Shown: positions 6,676-13,846, numbered from the stretch's first letter. The stretch is DNA of 26,092 nucleotides from a virus (IMGVR_UViG_3300023284_002908:1-26092), one strand, 5' to 3'. Notes: generated from the sequence alone by a model not told the origin. Translations and numbers: made by a program.

Positions 6676-6980
6676 TGGTAATCAAACACAGAAGCACAAG
6701 CTTCCTTGACACTAGTCCTGCATTAGATGGAATCACTGAGATATTGACAATTCTAACAATACAACCCATCCACTTTTCACAGATATGCAGAGTGAGTAGA
6801 ATGAGATTTAGAAATGCAGTTCTCAGGTATCTGAATTACTGCAAGGAAAAAGAGTTTGTTGTTGGTATTGATACATCTTTGAAATTAAGAGATGGAAGAG
6901 GCATTAGCAGACAGTTCAAATCTGTTATGGTGTACCACGTTACAGAGAAGGGAAAATTGTTCATGGAGTTGGTGAAATAA
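6672..6980 (+). CDS. Putative winged-helix regulator, 102 aa
   Basis: Residues 19-60 show a helix-turn-helix-like order (GITEILTILTIQPIHFSQIC, then a basic helix RMRFRNAVLRYLNYCKEKEF). These are followed by a wing-like pair of strands and the C-terminal YHVTEKGKLFMELVK, which is very like the wing-to-last-helix ending of archaeal winged-helix regulators (Y-x-[IV]-T-x-K-G). Two consecutive ATGs are present; the first overlaps the upstream stop. Next to another DNA-binding candidate, it likely belongs to the viral transcription switch. The DNA target is unknown. Confidence 0.65.
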   Translation: MMVIKHRSTSFLDTSPALDGITEILTILTIQPIHFSQICRVSRMRFRNAVLRYLNYCKEKEFVVGIDTSLKLRDGRGISRQFKSVMVYHVTEKGKLFMELVK

Positions 6981-7144
6981 TGAGGGTAAAGACACACGGA
7001 CAAACTATTACAGATAAACTTCTGTACAATACCACAAGGAAGCAACGTCAGAGACTACGAAAGATTGCTAGAAGTTTGGATATAAAGAAGATTCCTAAAC
7101 AAATTGTAATTCCTACAGAGTATATGGTAGATGGTAAGAAGTGA
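6980..7144 (+). CDS. Small basic protein, 54 aa
   Basis: A short gene whose ATG shares one base with the previous TAA (TAATG) and whose TGA overlaps the next GTG (GTGA). The product is very basic (TTRKQRQRLRKIARSLDIKK) with a strand-like PKQIVIPTEYMV. The charge and size suggest nucleic-acid binding, but there is no recognised motif. The two tight overlaps with flanking genes are the evidence that it is expressed. Confidence 0.65.
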   Translation: MRVKTHGQTITDKLLYNTTRKQRQRLRKIARSLDIKKIPKQIVIPTEYMVDGKK

Positions 7145-7335
7145 TTAGAGTTTGGGTAGATACAGAAAAATATCCAAGAGACATCTATCCTGGATTTAGG
7201 CATTTAAAATTCGATGATAGAGTTATTCGTAAATATCTTGGGGGTAATAATTGGAGTACCATTCATTCAAATCAAACTTGTATGAGAAACATTGAAGTTA
7301 CAGTGTTAGATGAAGCAGTAAAAAAATTAATTTAG
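7141..7335 (+). CDS. Hypothetical protein, 64 aa
   Basis: Last gene of the plus-strand operon, starting at GTG 7141 inside the preceding stop (GTGA). It has an aromatic N-terminal half (VWVDTEKYPRDIYPGFRH) and a C-terminal strand and helix (IEVTVLDEAVKKLI). Its 3' end overlaps the 3' end of the convergent protease gene by nine bases, leaving no room for a separate terminator. Function unknown. Confidence 0.65.
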   Translation: MIRVWVDTEKYPRDIYPGFRHLKFDDRVIRKYLGGNNWSTIHSNQTCMRNIEVTVLDEAVKKLI

Positions 7336-8277
7336 TTTATTACGCAGTTTCTCCAAGTTCTCCTTGATAGAGTTCTCTTTGTTGGTTAGATTATCCAAGT
7401 CGTTAGTACAGAACTCGGCTTCCATCCCTGATTCCCTGCACATTGAGAAAGCTACTGCAACAACCTGATCATTAGACCAGTCTGAATGCTCGTCAGCTAG
7501 AATCTTTATCTTTCTCTCCACGCAGGAATCCAAGTCTGCTTCTACTGCGTTCTGTATCTTTCCAACTATAATGTTGAGATCTTCGGAAGAGTATCTGCTA
7601 CGTACTGCTTTTTTTACAAAAGGTACGATAGTCAACTGGTTGGTGTTGTCATCATTAATTACTGCACTGACTGAGAGCAGTTTCATTGCACACCCTGGAC
7701 CATCACCAGTACATACTGCTGGAATGTTATCGACTTCCTTGCCATATGCAGGATTGCCAACAAGTGCATCCTGGGCTGCTTTGAATCTGTGCAGAGTTGT
7801 CTCTATTCTGCCATCTCCCAGGTCAACCTCGTCCCTTGTCTCTTCGGAATACACCAGTACTGTTGGACTGCCAAACTCTATCTCTTCATCAAGTATCATC
7901 TGTTGAGCAACTGGATCAGTGATTTCAGAATAGCCATACACTTTATGAAACATCTCATCAATCTCAACTTTTAGAATCTCACCAACCTTGTAATCATCCT
8001 GCTCATACACTGCTGGATGATCTTTGTCTGGAGTGAGTACAATTGGCTGGCCTTCAAAGCCTTCAACATCTTGCAGAATTGCATCCCAGGTTACTCTCCA
8101 CCTATTGGCATTGAACTTGTCACTGATTAAAAATTTCTTGATAAAGAATCCTTCCTTTCCCTGGAACTTTCTGAGAATTTCAAGATCCTCTTTGGACTCT
8201 AGTTCTACTACTCCGTGATAGTGCTGTATCTTGTTTTTAATTACATAGGATGCCATTAGCTGGCAGTTAGATATCAT
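7327..8277 (-). CDS. Putative capsid maturation protease with C-terminal extension
   Basis: The gene lies after the portal and MuF genes, where prohead proteases (S78/U35-type) normally sit. Residues 44-190 show the expected order: an N-terminal strand region, DKDHP (85-88, candidate catalytic His), then a strand with FGSPTVLVYS (135-144, candidate catalytic Ser), then a loop with ALVGNPAYGK. Residues 208-221 repeat the capsid motif (NDDNTNQLTIVPFV). The last 70 residues hold a Cys/His domain (DSCVERKIKILADEHSDWSN, then AFSMCRESGMEAEFC) that I have seen as a C-terminal module in phage capsid-maturation proteins. ATG 8277 overlaps the MuF stop; ATG 8256 is an alternative start. Confidence 0.6.
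   Translation of the reverse strand: MISNCQLMASYVIKNKIQHYHGVVELESKEDLEILRKFQGKEGFFIKKFLISDKFNANRWRVTWDAILQDVEGFEGQPIVLTPDKDHPAVYEQDDYKVGEILKVEIDEMFHKVYGYSEITDPVAQQMILDEEIEFGSPTVLVYSEETRDEVDLGDGRIETTLHRFKAAQDALVGNPAYGKEVDNIPAVCTGDGPGCAMKLLSVSAVINDDNTNQLTIVPFVKKAVRSRYSSEDLNIIVGKIQNAVEADLDSCVERKIKILADEHSDWSNDQVVAVAFSMCRESGMEAEFCTNDLDNLTNKENSIKENLEKLRNKLN
7615..7656 (-). repeat. Motif shared with the capsid gene (protease copy)
   Basis: Encodes N-D-D-N-T-N-Q-L-T-I-V-P-F-V, residues 208-221 of the protease. It matches capsid residues 120-133 at 12 of 14 positions. The conserved core TGGTTGGTGTTGTCA is also identical at DNA level on the plus strand. Confidence 0.7.
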
Positions 8278-9002
8278 GACTGTCTCCTAGTAGGATTTGT
8301 AATCTTTAAGGTTTCCCAGAATGCTCTGGCTACTAGATACGCATTATATGCTTGCTCTGCCTGAAACTGTAAATTTGCATTGAGCCGTCTCTGCTCCTGC
8401 TCTATTGTAATGAAATCATAATGGCATCTGCATTTGTAGTGTGTGTCTCCTCCAAGTTGTGGCGGACCAATTCTAACTAGCTTGGGATCATCTGGCCTAA
8501 ACACTTGGCCTTCATGTGGCAGACAGATAGGACAGACTCTGGAATCCTTCTCAGTTCTATAGATTAGCCAAGCAATCTTTGGAGTTTGTGGTGGCTCTAC
8601 AAACTCTTTTTCAATTTTTTCCTGCATTGTTGATGATGGAACAGACAAAAGGATTAGGGGTATCAGAGGAATTAGTGTCATGTCTGTATCTTCTATCTCA
8701 AAATTTGCAGCACCAATTGGTCTTCTATACTTGGATGGCGTGATACGGACTGTGTAGGTTCCTTTCTCCATCTCGGCAGTAGAGATTAGTTTGGTTACAG
8801 TGGAAGAGTTCTCTTCGATAGTAGACAGTGGCCACACTGGAACTCCTTTGGAATCAATTATCTCCATGTAGAGCTTGTCAAACGGCATCGGTTGTAAAGT
8901 GGTGCTTTCTCTAACATTGACGTTGATGCTGACCATCTGGCCTCTGGAAACTTTGGATGGTGCTACCATCACATTAATGACTGGATGGAACTCTTGAGCC
9001 AT
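8274..9002 (-). CDS. MuF-like minor head protein with N-terminal Ig-like domain
   Basis: Residues 145-200 carry the Mu gpF / SPP1 gp7 signature: D-S-R-V-C-P-I-C (153-160), a G-Q-V-F turn, and H-Y-K-C-R-C-H (188-194), a likely zinc site. Such proteins join the portal and assist DNA packaging or ejection; here the gene follows portal directly (TAATG overlap), as in phages. Unusually, residues 8-105 look like a macroglobulin/Ig-type beta domain (APSKVSRGQMVSINVNVRES, ending KGTYTVRITPSKYRR), followed by a short hydrophobic segment (MTLIPLIPLILLSV, 108-121). The beta domain could be an adhesion or structural add-on. The MuF part is secure; the domain naming of the N-terminus is inference. Confidence 0.75.
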   Translation of the reverse strand: MAQEFHPVINVMVAPSKVSRGQMVSINVNVRESTTLQPMPFDKLYMEIIDSKGVPVWPLSTIEENSSTVTKLISTAEMEKGTYTVRITPSKYRRPIGAANFEIEDTDMTLIPLIPLILLSVPSSTMQEKIEKEFVEPPQTPKIAWLIYRTEKDSRVCPICLPHEGQVFRPDDPKLVRIGPPQLGGDTHYKCRCHYDFITIEQEQRRLNANLQFQAEQAYNAYLVARAFWETLKITNPTRRQS

Positions 9003-10798
9003 TAGTTACGCTGACTTACCTTAGCTGTTTCTCCGCCAGGACCTTTGACAGTGAATACTCCTCCACCAGATGGTTTGTTACCAAATGGTGCTCCACCCAT
9101 GGATTTCTGTTCATCCTGTTGTTTCATCTTTTCAGTGTCAATGTTTTTCATGTAATCCTTCTCACCAAGTTCCTCTCCAATATGCTCTGCTTTGTATGGG
9201 AATAGTTCAGTCTCTAGCAGTAGCCTCTCAACCTTCTCGGTTCGAGTTTCCAGCTCCATCTCCTCAAACTCTACATCGATATAGAATGTGTTAAGGAGTT
9301 TTCTGCCTTCCTCGGTATCTTTGTACAAGATTCTAAAGTTGGGCATGTACCACTGTAATGCAATTTGAGTTCCAATGGAGGTTCGTAGTTGTGTAACCTG
9401 ATTGTTGATAAATGATACAATTCTTCCCACCAGAGTAGAACGGTTGGCATCCCCTTCTCCATAGATTAGGCTCTGTGGCATTCCAATAATTCCAATTATT
9501 ATCTTGACCATTGCATCCTGCACTTTCATTAGTGCCTCAATGTCAGTATTAATCTTCATCTCCATGAACTTAAAGTCATTAATGTTGGCATAGTCGATTA
9601 CTGCAACCTCACCTGCCTTGTAGGAATTTATGATTGTAGTTCTAATCCTCTTGCGTGTTTCCTCATCATATCCACTACTGTCAAAGACAAATGCGCCCAT
9701 GCCACTGTAGGAACTTCGGATGAACTGTTGGTAGTTTTGTGCAAGTATTCTTCGATACACTCGCACTGGGTCTATTGAACGTTGTAACAGAGAGAATCCG
9801 TAATAGAAGGAACCGATTAGTGGAGATGCATACCTGTTAACTAGGTAAAGCATTTGAGATGCTGGGATGAATGGTACTTGGTTGTAGATGTAGATGCCAC
9901 CAAGTTTCCATGTGTACTCGTCAATCTCTATCATTCCCATATCAATTGGGTGCAAAAGTTTCACAGCATTTGGAATGTCAGGATACTCTACTCCATCTAC
10001 TGTAACTTTTGGCAGATGGTCCCAATGCTCAAAGACGAGTGCATCTCTGCCAAAAGTAAGGTGTTGTGTGATTAGTGCTTTGAATTTAATTTGTATTGGC
10101 ATATCCATGAATGGATCAATTACTTCCCTGCCCTTGTCAGAGTACCAGTCATCTACTTGAATTAATTTATCAATGATACAAGAATTTGCTTCAATTTTTT
10201 TTGCTTGTGCTTGACTGTCGCCATGTTTTTCTGGATGACGTAATTTCAAAACTGGTTTGAGAGTCTTTGGCATAATAAAGTCAGTGTATGCATCAATGAC
10301 GGTTCCAGCAAAAGAATTGACATAACCATCTGCCAAAAGTATGTGGTCGTAGTATTGTAAAGGATTGTGATAGTAACGTGGACGAAGAGGAATGTTGCTC
10401 GTTTCATATTGTTTGGTTAGTTGTTCAATTCTGGTATCTGTCTGTTGTCTCTGCTTTTGATAAATTTCAGCAGAGTAATCAAACTTGTCTTTCTCAGAGT
10501 TGACAAAAATATTTGGTTCTGGCTCTGCTTTGATTAAAGATCTGTTTTTTTTGTCAACTTCAGCAGTATATGGAACTGATGACATCAATAGTTGATAGGA
10601 ACCATTTTTCAGACTAGTAACCAATTTCTGCTCATTTGCTGGAATTCCTTTGTCAGATAATTGTGGGAAATAGTCAAACTCATTCTCTGCAGCATTTAGA
10701 GATGTGATGTTCAGCATGGGACGATTCTTGTAGGGATCATCAGGTTCGGATTTCTTACGTTTAGCAGATTTTCTTTTGGCAGACTTCTTAGCAGGCAA
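9002..10798 (-). CDS. Portal protein
   Basis: At 598 residues this matches phage portals, the dodecameric ring through which DNA enters the head. Features include a very basic N-terminus (PAKKSAKRKSAKRKKSEPDD), a body with HNPLQYYDHILLADGYVNSF and FIRSSYSGMGAFVFDSS, then the typical portal stretch where a helix with DIEALMKVQDAMVKIIIGII leads into G-M-P-Q-S-L-I-Y-G-E-G-D-A-N-R-S-T. That Gly-rich loop resembles the 'P-x-x-L-G-x-x-x-x-x-x-S' region of many portals. A glutamate-rich helix follows. The start is TTG 10798, 28 nt after a TATA-like box. MuF and protease genes follow in overlapping order, which strongly supports the assignment. Confidence 0.85.
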   Translation of the reverse strand: MPAKKSAKRKSAKRKKSEPDDPYKNRPMLNITSLNAAENEFDYFPQLSDKGIPANEQKLVTSLKNGSYQLLMSSVPYTAEVDKKNRSLIKAEPEPNIFVNSEKDKFDYSAEIYQKQRQQTDTRIEQLTKQYETSNIPLRPRYYHNPLQYYDHILLADGYVNSFAGTVIDAYTDFIMPKTLKPVLKLRHPEKHGDSQAQAKKIEANSCIIDKLIQVDDWYSDKGREVIDPFMDMPIQIKFKALITQHLTFGRDALVFEHWDHLPKVTVDGVEYPDIPNAVKLLHPIDMGMIEIDEYTWKLGGIYIYNQVPFIPASQMLYLVNRYASPLIGSFYYGFSLLQRSIDPVRVYRRILAQNYQQFIRSSYSGMGAFVFDSSGYDEETRKRIRTTIINSYKAGEVAVIDYANINDFKFMEMKINTDIEALMKVQDAMVKIIIGIIGMPQSLIYGEGDANRSTLVGRIVSFINNQVTQLRTSIGTQIALQWYMPNFRILYKDTEEGRKLLNTFYIDVEFEEMELETRTEKVERLLLETELFPYKAEHIGEELGEKDYMKNIDTEKMKQQDEQKSMGGAPFGNKPSGGGVFTVKGPGGETAKVSQRN

Positions 10799-10820
10799 AC
10801 AAATTATTCAGCTAGTTCTA

Positions 10821-10830
10821 CATTTAAAGA
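10821..10830 (-). promoter_or_regulatory. TATA-like box for the portal operon
   Basis: Reads TCTTTAAATG on minus, centred 28 nt before the TTG start of portal. The spacing implies a leaderless mRNA initiating on a TTG codon. Confidence 0.4.
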
Positions 10831-10848
10831 GTTTTGGTGAAGGGTAAT

Positions 10849-11262
10849 TCAGCTTGAGCCTTGTTCAACTAGTTTGTATTGATAATCATGAACACAAATC
10901 ATTTTCGCAAGACCCCATTTTTGGTTCCAGTCTTCATGGAATTTTTTGATAACCTCCAATGATTTCTCAACATGTACTTGTTCAAAGTCACATTTAGAGC
11001 AACTGACAATATAGGTAACAGAATTGGGATGTGATACTACCTCAACTTTGGGCTTTGGTTTGGGTGGTTCTGCTCTTGGCTCATTTCTGATAATTTGCTT
11101 GAGCTGCCAAGATATCGCAGGTTGCATGTAGATTAGCTTCTGGGCATATTTTTCAATTATCTCTAGTTTTGCTTTATTGTCAAGGATGATTTTCATAGCT
11201 GGATCATGTACTCCATCCCAGTCAGTCCCGTCATCTGGCCAGTCATCTAGATTAAATTCCAT
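10849..11262 (-). CDS. Hypothetical protein with CxxC motif, 137 aa
   Basis: I place the start at ATG 11262, 24 nt from the TATA box at 11281-11290; the longer frame from TTG 11298 would run through the promoter and operator. The first half is acidic and helical (EFNLDDWPDDGTDWDGVHDP), followed by a proline linker (EPPKPKPKVEV) and a C-terminal domain with VSCSKCDFEQVHVEKS and a later MICVHDYQYKLV, perhaps a single zinc site made of C-x2-C plus Cys/His. It lies upstream of portal but has its own promoter. Role unknown; a DNA- or packaging-linked role is a guess from position. Confidence 0.65.
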   Translation of the reverse strand: MEFNLDDWPDDGTDWDGVHDPAMKIILDNKAKLEIIEKYAQKLIYMQPAISWQLKQIIRNEPRAEPPKPKPKVEVVSHPNSVTYIVSCSKCDFEQVHVEKSLEVIKKFHEDWNQKWGLAKMICVHDYQYKLVEQGSS

Positions 11263-11280
11263 GTAATCTGGTAGTTGTGG

Positions 11281-11323
11281 TAGTATAAAAGGGTACAAAG
11301 GGCACTACTTTTATTAAGGGCAC
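11281..11323. promoter_or_regulatory. Divergent promoter with three GGGYAC operator half-sites
   Basis: TAGTATAAAA (11281-11290) is near-symmetric and lies 24 nt from the minus ATG 11262 and about 55 nt from the plus ATG 11339. Immediately downstream on plus are GGGTAC (11291-11296), GGGCAC (11300-11305) and GGGCAC (11318-11323): three same-orientation half-sites at 9 and 18 bp spacing, as if on one helical face. The same half-site builds the palindrome at 5741-5757. Confidence 0.6.
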
Positions 11324-11338
11324 GTCCCTAGTATCAAC

Positions 11339-11764
11339 ATGTCTGAGAAGCCATTAACTGTAGTAGCAGAAAAAGAAATTTTAGAGGAAGCACAAAAAAT
11401 TAAAGACAGAAATTATAGAGAGGCAGAAGCTAAAAAGGAATCAGATCTAGTAGAGGTAATGCAATCTCTCACAGGTAAATTTTTCAAGACTCTAGAATTT
11501 AACGATGAAAAGAAGGAGTTCTACAGAATATTTTATGATTCTTGGAGAGACAATCAGATCAAAGTGGAAACTTGGAAATATTATCATGATGAATATTACA
11601 GTGTAGAGATTGGTACTTGGTATGGTGATAAGCGTGCACTCTATGATGAAGAGATAACCGAGGTTGAGTTTATGCAAGCAGTCAGTTGGTGGATGAAAAA
11701 GGTGGGGGTGCACCAGATTTTAAGGTGCTGTTACCTCTTAGGTGGGAATGTTGAGTGTTACTGA
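11339..11764 (+). CDS. Hypothetical protein, 141 aa
   Basis: A charged helical N-terminus (AEKEILEEAQKIKDRNYREA) leads into an aromatic-rich domain (FYRIFYDSWRDNQIKVETWK, YYHDEYYSVEIGTWYGDK), which looks like an alpha/beta globular fold. The C-terminus has a Cys-Cys pair and a final cysteine (ILRCCYLLGGNVECY). It is the first gene behind the operator-bearing promoter at 11281-11323 with a leader of about 30 nt, so probably early-expressed. No family recognised; early accessory or host-takeover protein is inference. Confidence 0.7.
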   Translation: MSEKPLTVVAEKEILEEAQKIKDRNYREAEAKKESDLVEVMQSLTGKFFKTLEFNDEKKEFYRIFYDSWRDNQIKVETWKYYHDEYYSVEIGTWYGDKRALYDEEITEVEFMQAVSWWMKKVGVHQILRCCYLLGGNVECY

Positions 11765-11817
11765 TCGGTTGGTGTCTAGGCTCAAAAAATTGATTGGTGG
11801 TCTGAGTAGTATTATAC

Positions 11818-11848
11818 ATGTGCCCAATGCACCCCTTTTTATAATAAA
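11818..11848 (+). promoter_or_regulatory. Operator variant followed by TATA box
   Basis: TGTGCCCAATGCACCCC (11820-11836) matches the left half and centre of the palindromic operator but has an imperfect right half. The AT-rich run TTTTTATAATAAATATATT follows, about 25 nt before ATG 11865, so here the operator lies upstream of the TATA box rather than downstream. This geometry could activate or only weakly repress. Confidence 0.45.
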
Positions 11849-11864
11849 TATATTAAATATATTT

Positions 11865-12002
11865 ATGAGCACTCAGATTAGTTTAGAAAATCTCAAAAAA
11901 GAACATGCCAGAATAAAAGCTGGAATTGAATCTGGAAAAATCAAAGTGACTCATCATGGTTCTGCATTGAGCTTTCTTAAATCCCATCAAGAAATCAAGT
12001 AA
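11865..12002 (+). CDS. Small hypothetical protein, 45 aa
   Basis: The longer frame opening at 11742 overlaps the preceding gene and runs through promoter sequence, so I start at ATG 11865, about 25 nt after a TATA-like run. The product is short, helical and basic (SLENLKKEHARIKAGIESGK), with VTHHGSAL in the middle and a helical C-terminus. It ends two bases before the next gene. Function unknown. Confidence 0.55.
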   Translation: MSTQISLENLKKEHARIKAGIESGKIKVTHHGSALSFLKSHQEIK

Positions 12003-12004
12003 GA

Positions 12005-12259
12005 ATGCCATTCTCCATAGACTCTAATGATGAATATGACACAGCATTTGCTAATAAAGACAGAAACATAAAATTAGAATTATTCAACCTTTTACATCAA
12101 ATAGTTACAAGTGAAAATCCTTCTAGTCTTTCTTTTGTTCACAAACTAAACGAAAATGATGAATCATATTTCTTTTCAACACAAGATGGAAAAAGCTTCA
12201 TAACCTTTGAATTGCAATTTTTTGCAAAAATACAATTTGTTGCTTGTTATTGTGAATAA
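12005..12259 (+). CDS. Hypothetical protein, 84 aa
   Basis: Follows the 45-aa gene after two bases, in the same transcript. The product has an acidic N-terminus, a helix (RNIKLELFNLLHQIVTSENP), then three strand-like segments (SLSFVHKLNE, ESYFFSTQDG, SFITFELQFF) and a cysteine-containing end (VACYCE). It may be a small alpha/beta protein. The local AT content is high. Its 3' end meets convergent minus-strand sequence. No family recognised. Confidence 0.65.
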   Translation: MPFSIDSNDEYDTAFANKDRNIKLELFNLLHQIVTSENPSSLSFVHKLNENDESYFFSTQDGKSFITFELQFFAKIQFVACYCE

Positions 12260-12336
12260 TCCACACTTGCATTCTCAATAACATCTTCATCTGGATTGTA
12301 CGTTTCCTCATCCTCGAATTGAATGCTAGTTGGCAC
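12247..12336 (-). CDS. Possible acidic mini-protein, 29 aa
   Basis: A GTG at 12336 lies inside the last codons of the upstream gene, and the frame closes at 12247. The product is very acidic (IQFEDEETYNPDEDVIENAS). The overlap with the upstream stop is like other junctions here, but the 3' end overlaps the convergent plus-strand gene by 13 bases and there is no independent support. Treat it as a candidate only. Confidence 0.25.
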   Translation of the reverse strand: MPTSIQFEDEETYNPDEDVIENASVDYSQ

Positions 12337-12748
12337 TTACAATCCCTCCATAGGTAGTATCACTTCCACCTACAGTCTCTTTGGTTCTGATTAGGATAGC
12401 TGTAATTTTTGGTGTCTTTATTGGAATGTCTGTCAGGTTAGGTGTTCCTGTAACTACGGCAACTGTTGCAAGAATCTCTTGGGTAAAGTCTGCAACCACC
12501 AAGTTTGCATCAACATCTAGAAATTCCTTCTGAGTTGCTAAAATTTGTAAATCTAAAGAGTTTGCAGTCTCATTAATAATCTTGACAAAGACATCATCCA
12601 GTCCCTTGACATTGTACCTTCTATCCGTGTCGGCTCCAGCACCAAATGTTGCTTCATCAATTACAATTCCTCCAGTCTGTACAACAGGATCGGCATAGGA
12701 GGAGTTGCCACTGAATGGACTTCTATTTCTGATAACTAAATCAGTCAA
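12326..12748 (-). CDS. Beta-rich virion protein, 140 aa
   Basis: Starts at TTG 12748, 26 nt after a TATA-like box at 12770-12779. The core region LDDVFVKIINETANSLDLQI (strand, N-rich turn, S-L-D strand) resembles segments in the proteins at 2599-3045 and 22758-23198, and the C-terminus (TAILIRTKETVGGSDTTYGG) is again strand-rich. It sits between the packaging genes and portal. Likely a small virion surface or decoration protein of a family present three times in this virus; the family itself has no name I can give. Confidence 0.65.
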   Translation of the reverse strand: MTDLVIRNRSPFSGNSSYADPVVQTGGIVIDEATFGAGADTDRRYNVKGLDDVFVKIINETANSLDLQILATQKEFLDVDANLVVADFTQEILATVAVVTGTPNLTDIPIKTPKITAILIRTKETVGGSDTTYGGIVSAN

Positions 12749-13071
12749 TGATATTGGTTTTGTAACTTACTAATTAAAGATAATGATTGAAAGCCTGCAA
12801 GTTTGTCCGTTGATGTTTCCAACAACCCCAGCGTTAATTCCTCTTACAGGCATCTCCCTTCTACTCAGTGAAACCTCTTATCGCTTGGAAAAGCTCGAGT
12901 TCCAGTTCACGCTATTGTGTTCTGAGAGACTTGTTTCATAATGGGCACATGTAGTAAATAAAGATAATGGGTAGAAGAAAATTGCCTTGCAGTTACACAT
13001 GTGGGTACAGGGCAACAGTTTAGAACTTACTAGGTCCGAGCATTCTTAGTTAATTCCACTAGAATAAAAGT
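12749..13071. other. 323-bp region without a convincing gene
   Basis: Holds the TATA-like box CTTTAATTAG (minus, 12770-12779) for the downstream gene and an operator-like ATGGGCACAT at 12941-12950. It also holds two very short frames: a 27-codon one on minus (12770-12853) with a purine-rich run too close to its ATG, and an 18-codon one on plus from about 12967. The segment around 12880-12920 is slightly richer in GC and contains CTCGAG, but I find no tRNA or stable hairpin. It may be degenerate coding sequence left by rearrangement next to the terminase gene. Confidence 0.5.
12770..12779 (-). promoter_or_regulatory. TATA-like box for the gene starting at 12748
   Basis: CTTTAATTAG on minus, centred 26 nt before TTG 12748. 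It resembles the CTTAATTTAG boxes at 17902-17911 and 18441-18450, and supports the TTG start. Confidence 0.4.
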
Positions 13072-13788
13072 TTAGTATGGCAACCTGAATGCAGAGTGAG
13101 GCATTACATTATCAAGCACTGTGCCCTCTGGTTCCTCTTCTAGATCATACTCCTTGTACATGTCATCCTGTGAAGTCTCAAATGCCTTCTGCTCGTTGCG
13201 TCTTTTTTCGTATCCCAGGTTCTTTTGTTGGAACTCCATCACTGCATCCAAGGACATCTCCCAGCTATGCACCAAGTCGTTGTGTTTCCCAGATGGATGC
13301 CCAAATGATATCCTGCCAGTGTCAGTCTTTGTGACGAGCTCATGCATCATCTCTTTCTTGAGGATTCGCAGTAGCTTGGCAAATCTGGTGAATCCTTGCT
13401 GTTCTAGTTTTAGGTCGTTTGGCCATTCATACCCAGACTTGATGTAGGAATATCCAATCTGCTTGAGATGGAACTTTGTGTTGGATGTGCCAGAGTTTAC
13501 AAATTTAACTGGCATTATTTTTGATTCGCCATATTTCCGCTGCAACGCATTTGTGAGAAAGTCTTCCCTAGAGGTATCAATCTTAGCTATCATTGGTGGG
13601 AACCTGTTGAACTCTCTGATTTGTGCATCTATCATGTCATCAGGATCCATCTTCTTGAGTCGGATTATTCCGCACAGGAATGGTATCCACTTGAACTCTA
13701 CTCCTGGGCGGTTCAAATCTATCTTTGGCTTGAGTGGTAGGACATGCACTACATCAGTGTAATAATCTCCTTTGGTAGCTGGGTCTAT
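13072..13788 (-). CDS. terL: Terminase large subunit, nuclease half
   Basis: The open frame begins after an in-frame TGA (13791-13789). Its first residues, D-P-A-T-K-G-D-Y-Y-T-D-V-V, are the classic first motif of the RNase H-fold terminase nuclease, with the catalytic Asp at 13785-13783. The later KIDTSREDFL and GKHNDLVHSWEMSLDA carry the other metal-binding Asp residues. The only usual start in frame is GTG 13749, which would delete the catalytic motif. The preceding frame (ATG 13846, MEEKVNQPNKIAGFFHGIV) joins it sensibly after skipping one base near 13786. So a frameshift, recoding or sequence error is likely. The ATPase half lies 1.1 kb upstream. Confidence 0.8.
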   Translation of the reverse strand: MDPATKGDYYTDVVHVLPLKPKIDLNRPGVEFKWIPFLCGIIRLKKMDPDDMIDAQIREFNRFPPMIAKIDTSREDFLTNALQRKYGESKIMPVKFVNSGTSNTKFHLKQIGYSYIKSGYEWPNDLKLEQQGFTRFAKLLRILKKEMMHELVTKTDTGRISFGHPSGKHNDLVHSWEMSLDAVMEFQQKNLGYEKRRNEQKAFETSQDDMYKEYDLEEEPEGTVLDNVMPHSAFRLPY

Positions 13789-13846
13789 TCACAATTCCAT
13801 GGAAGAATCCAGCAATCTTGTTTGGTTGATTGACTTTCTCTTCCAT
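13754..13846 (-). CDS. Short frame supplying the 5' end of the TerL nuclease
   Basis: Starts at ATG 13846, two bases after the HNH stop codon, and encodes 30 residues. Residues 4-14 (K-V-N-Q-P-N-K-I-A-G-F) repeat the start of the truncated frame on the other side of the HNH gene (14425-14390). The continuation F-H-G-I-V would abut D-P-A-T-K-G-D of the nuclease if one base were removed near 13786, giving the usual strand-Asp order. I read it as the true N-terminus of the nuclease half rather than a separate gene. Confidence 0.5.
   Translation of the reverse strand: MEEKVNQPNKIAGFFHGIVNRPSYQRRLLH
13805..13837 (-). repeat. Direct repeat flanking the HNH gene, downstream copy
   Basis: 33 bp encoding K-V-N-Q-P-N-K-I-A-G-F, 27 of 33 bases identical to 14390-14422. 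Sequence similarity ends exactly after GGATTC in both copies, which suggests the insertion boundary. Confidence 0.65.

Noticed and set aside
11742-11864. Upstream extension of the 45-aa gene to ATG 11742
   Set aside because: It overlaps the previous gene and runs through an operator and TATA-like sequence; ATG 11865 fits promoter spacing.
12770-12853. 27-codon minus frame with GGGAG just before ATG
   Set aside because: The purine run directly abuts the ATG, which is too close for a ribosome-binding site, and the frame overlaps the promoter box for 12748.
12880-12920. Possible tRNA or structured RNA in the intergenic region
   Set aside because: GTTC-like triplets occur, but no acceptor stem or T-arm consensus can be built; no tRNA found anywhere in the window.
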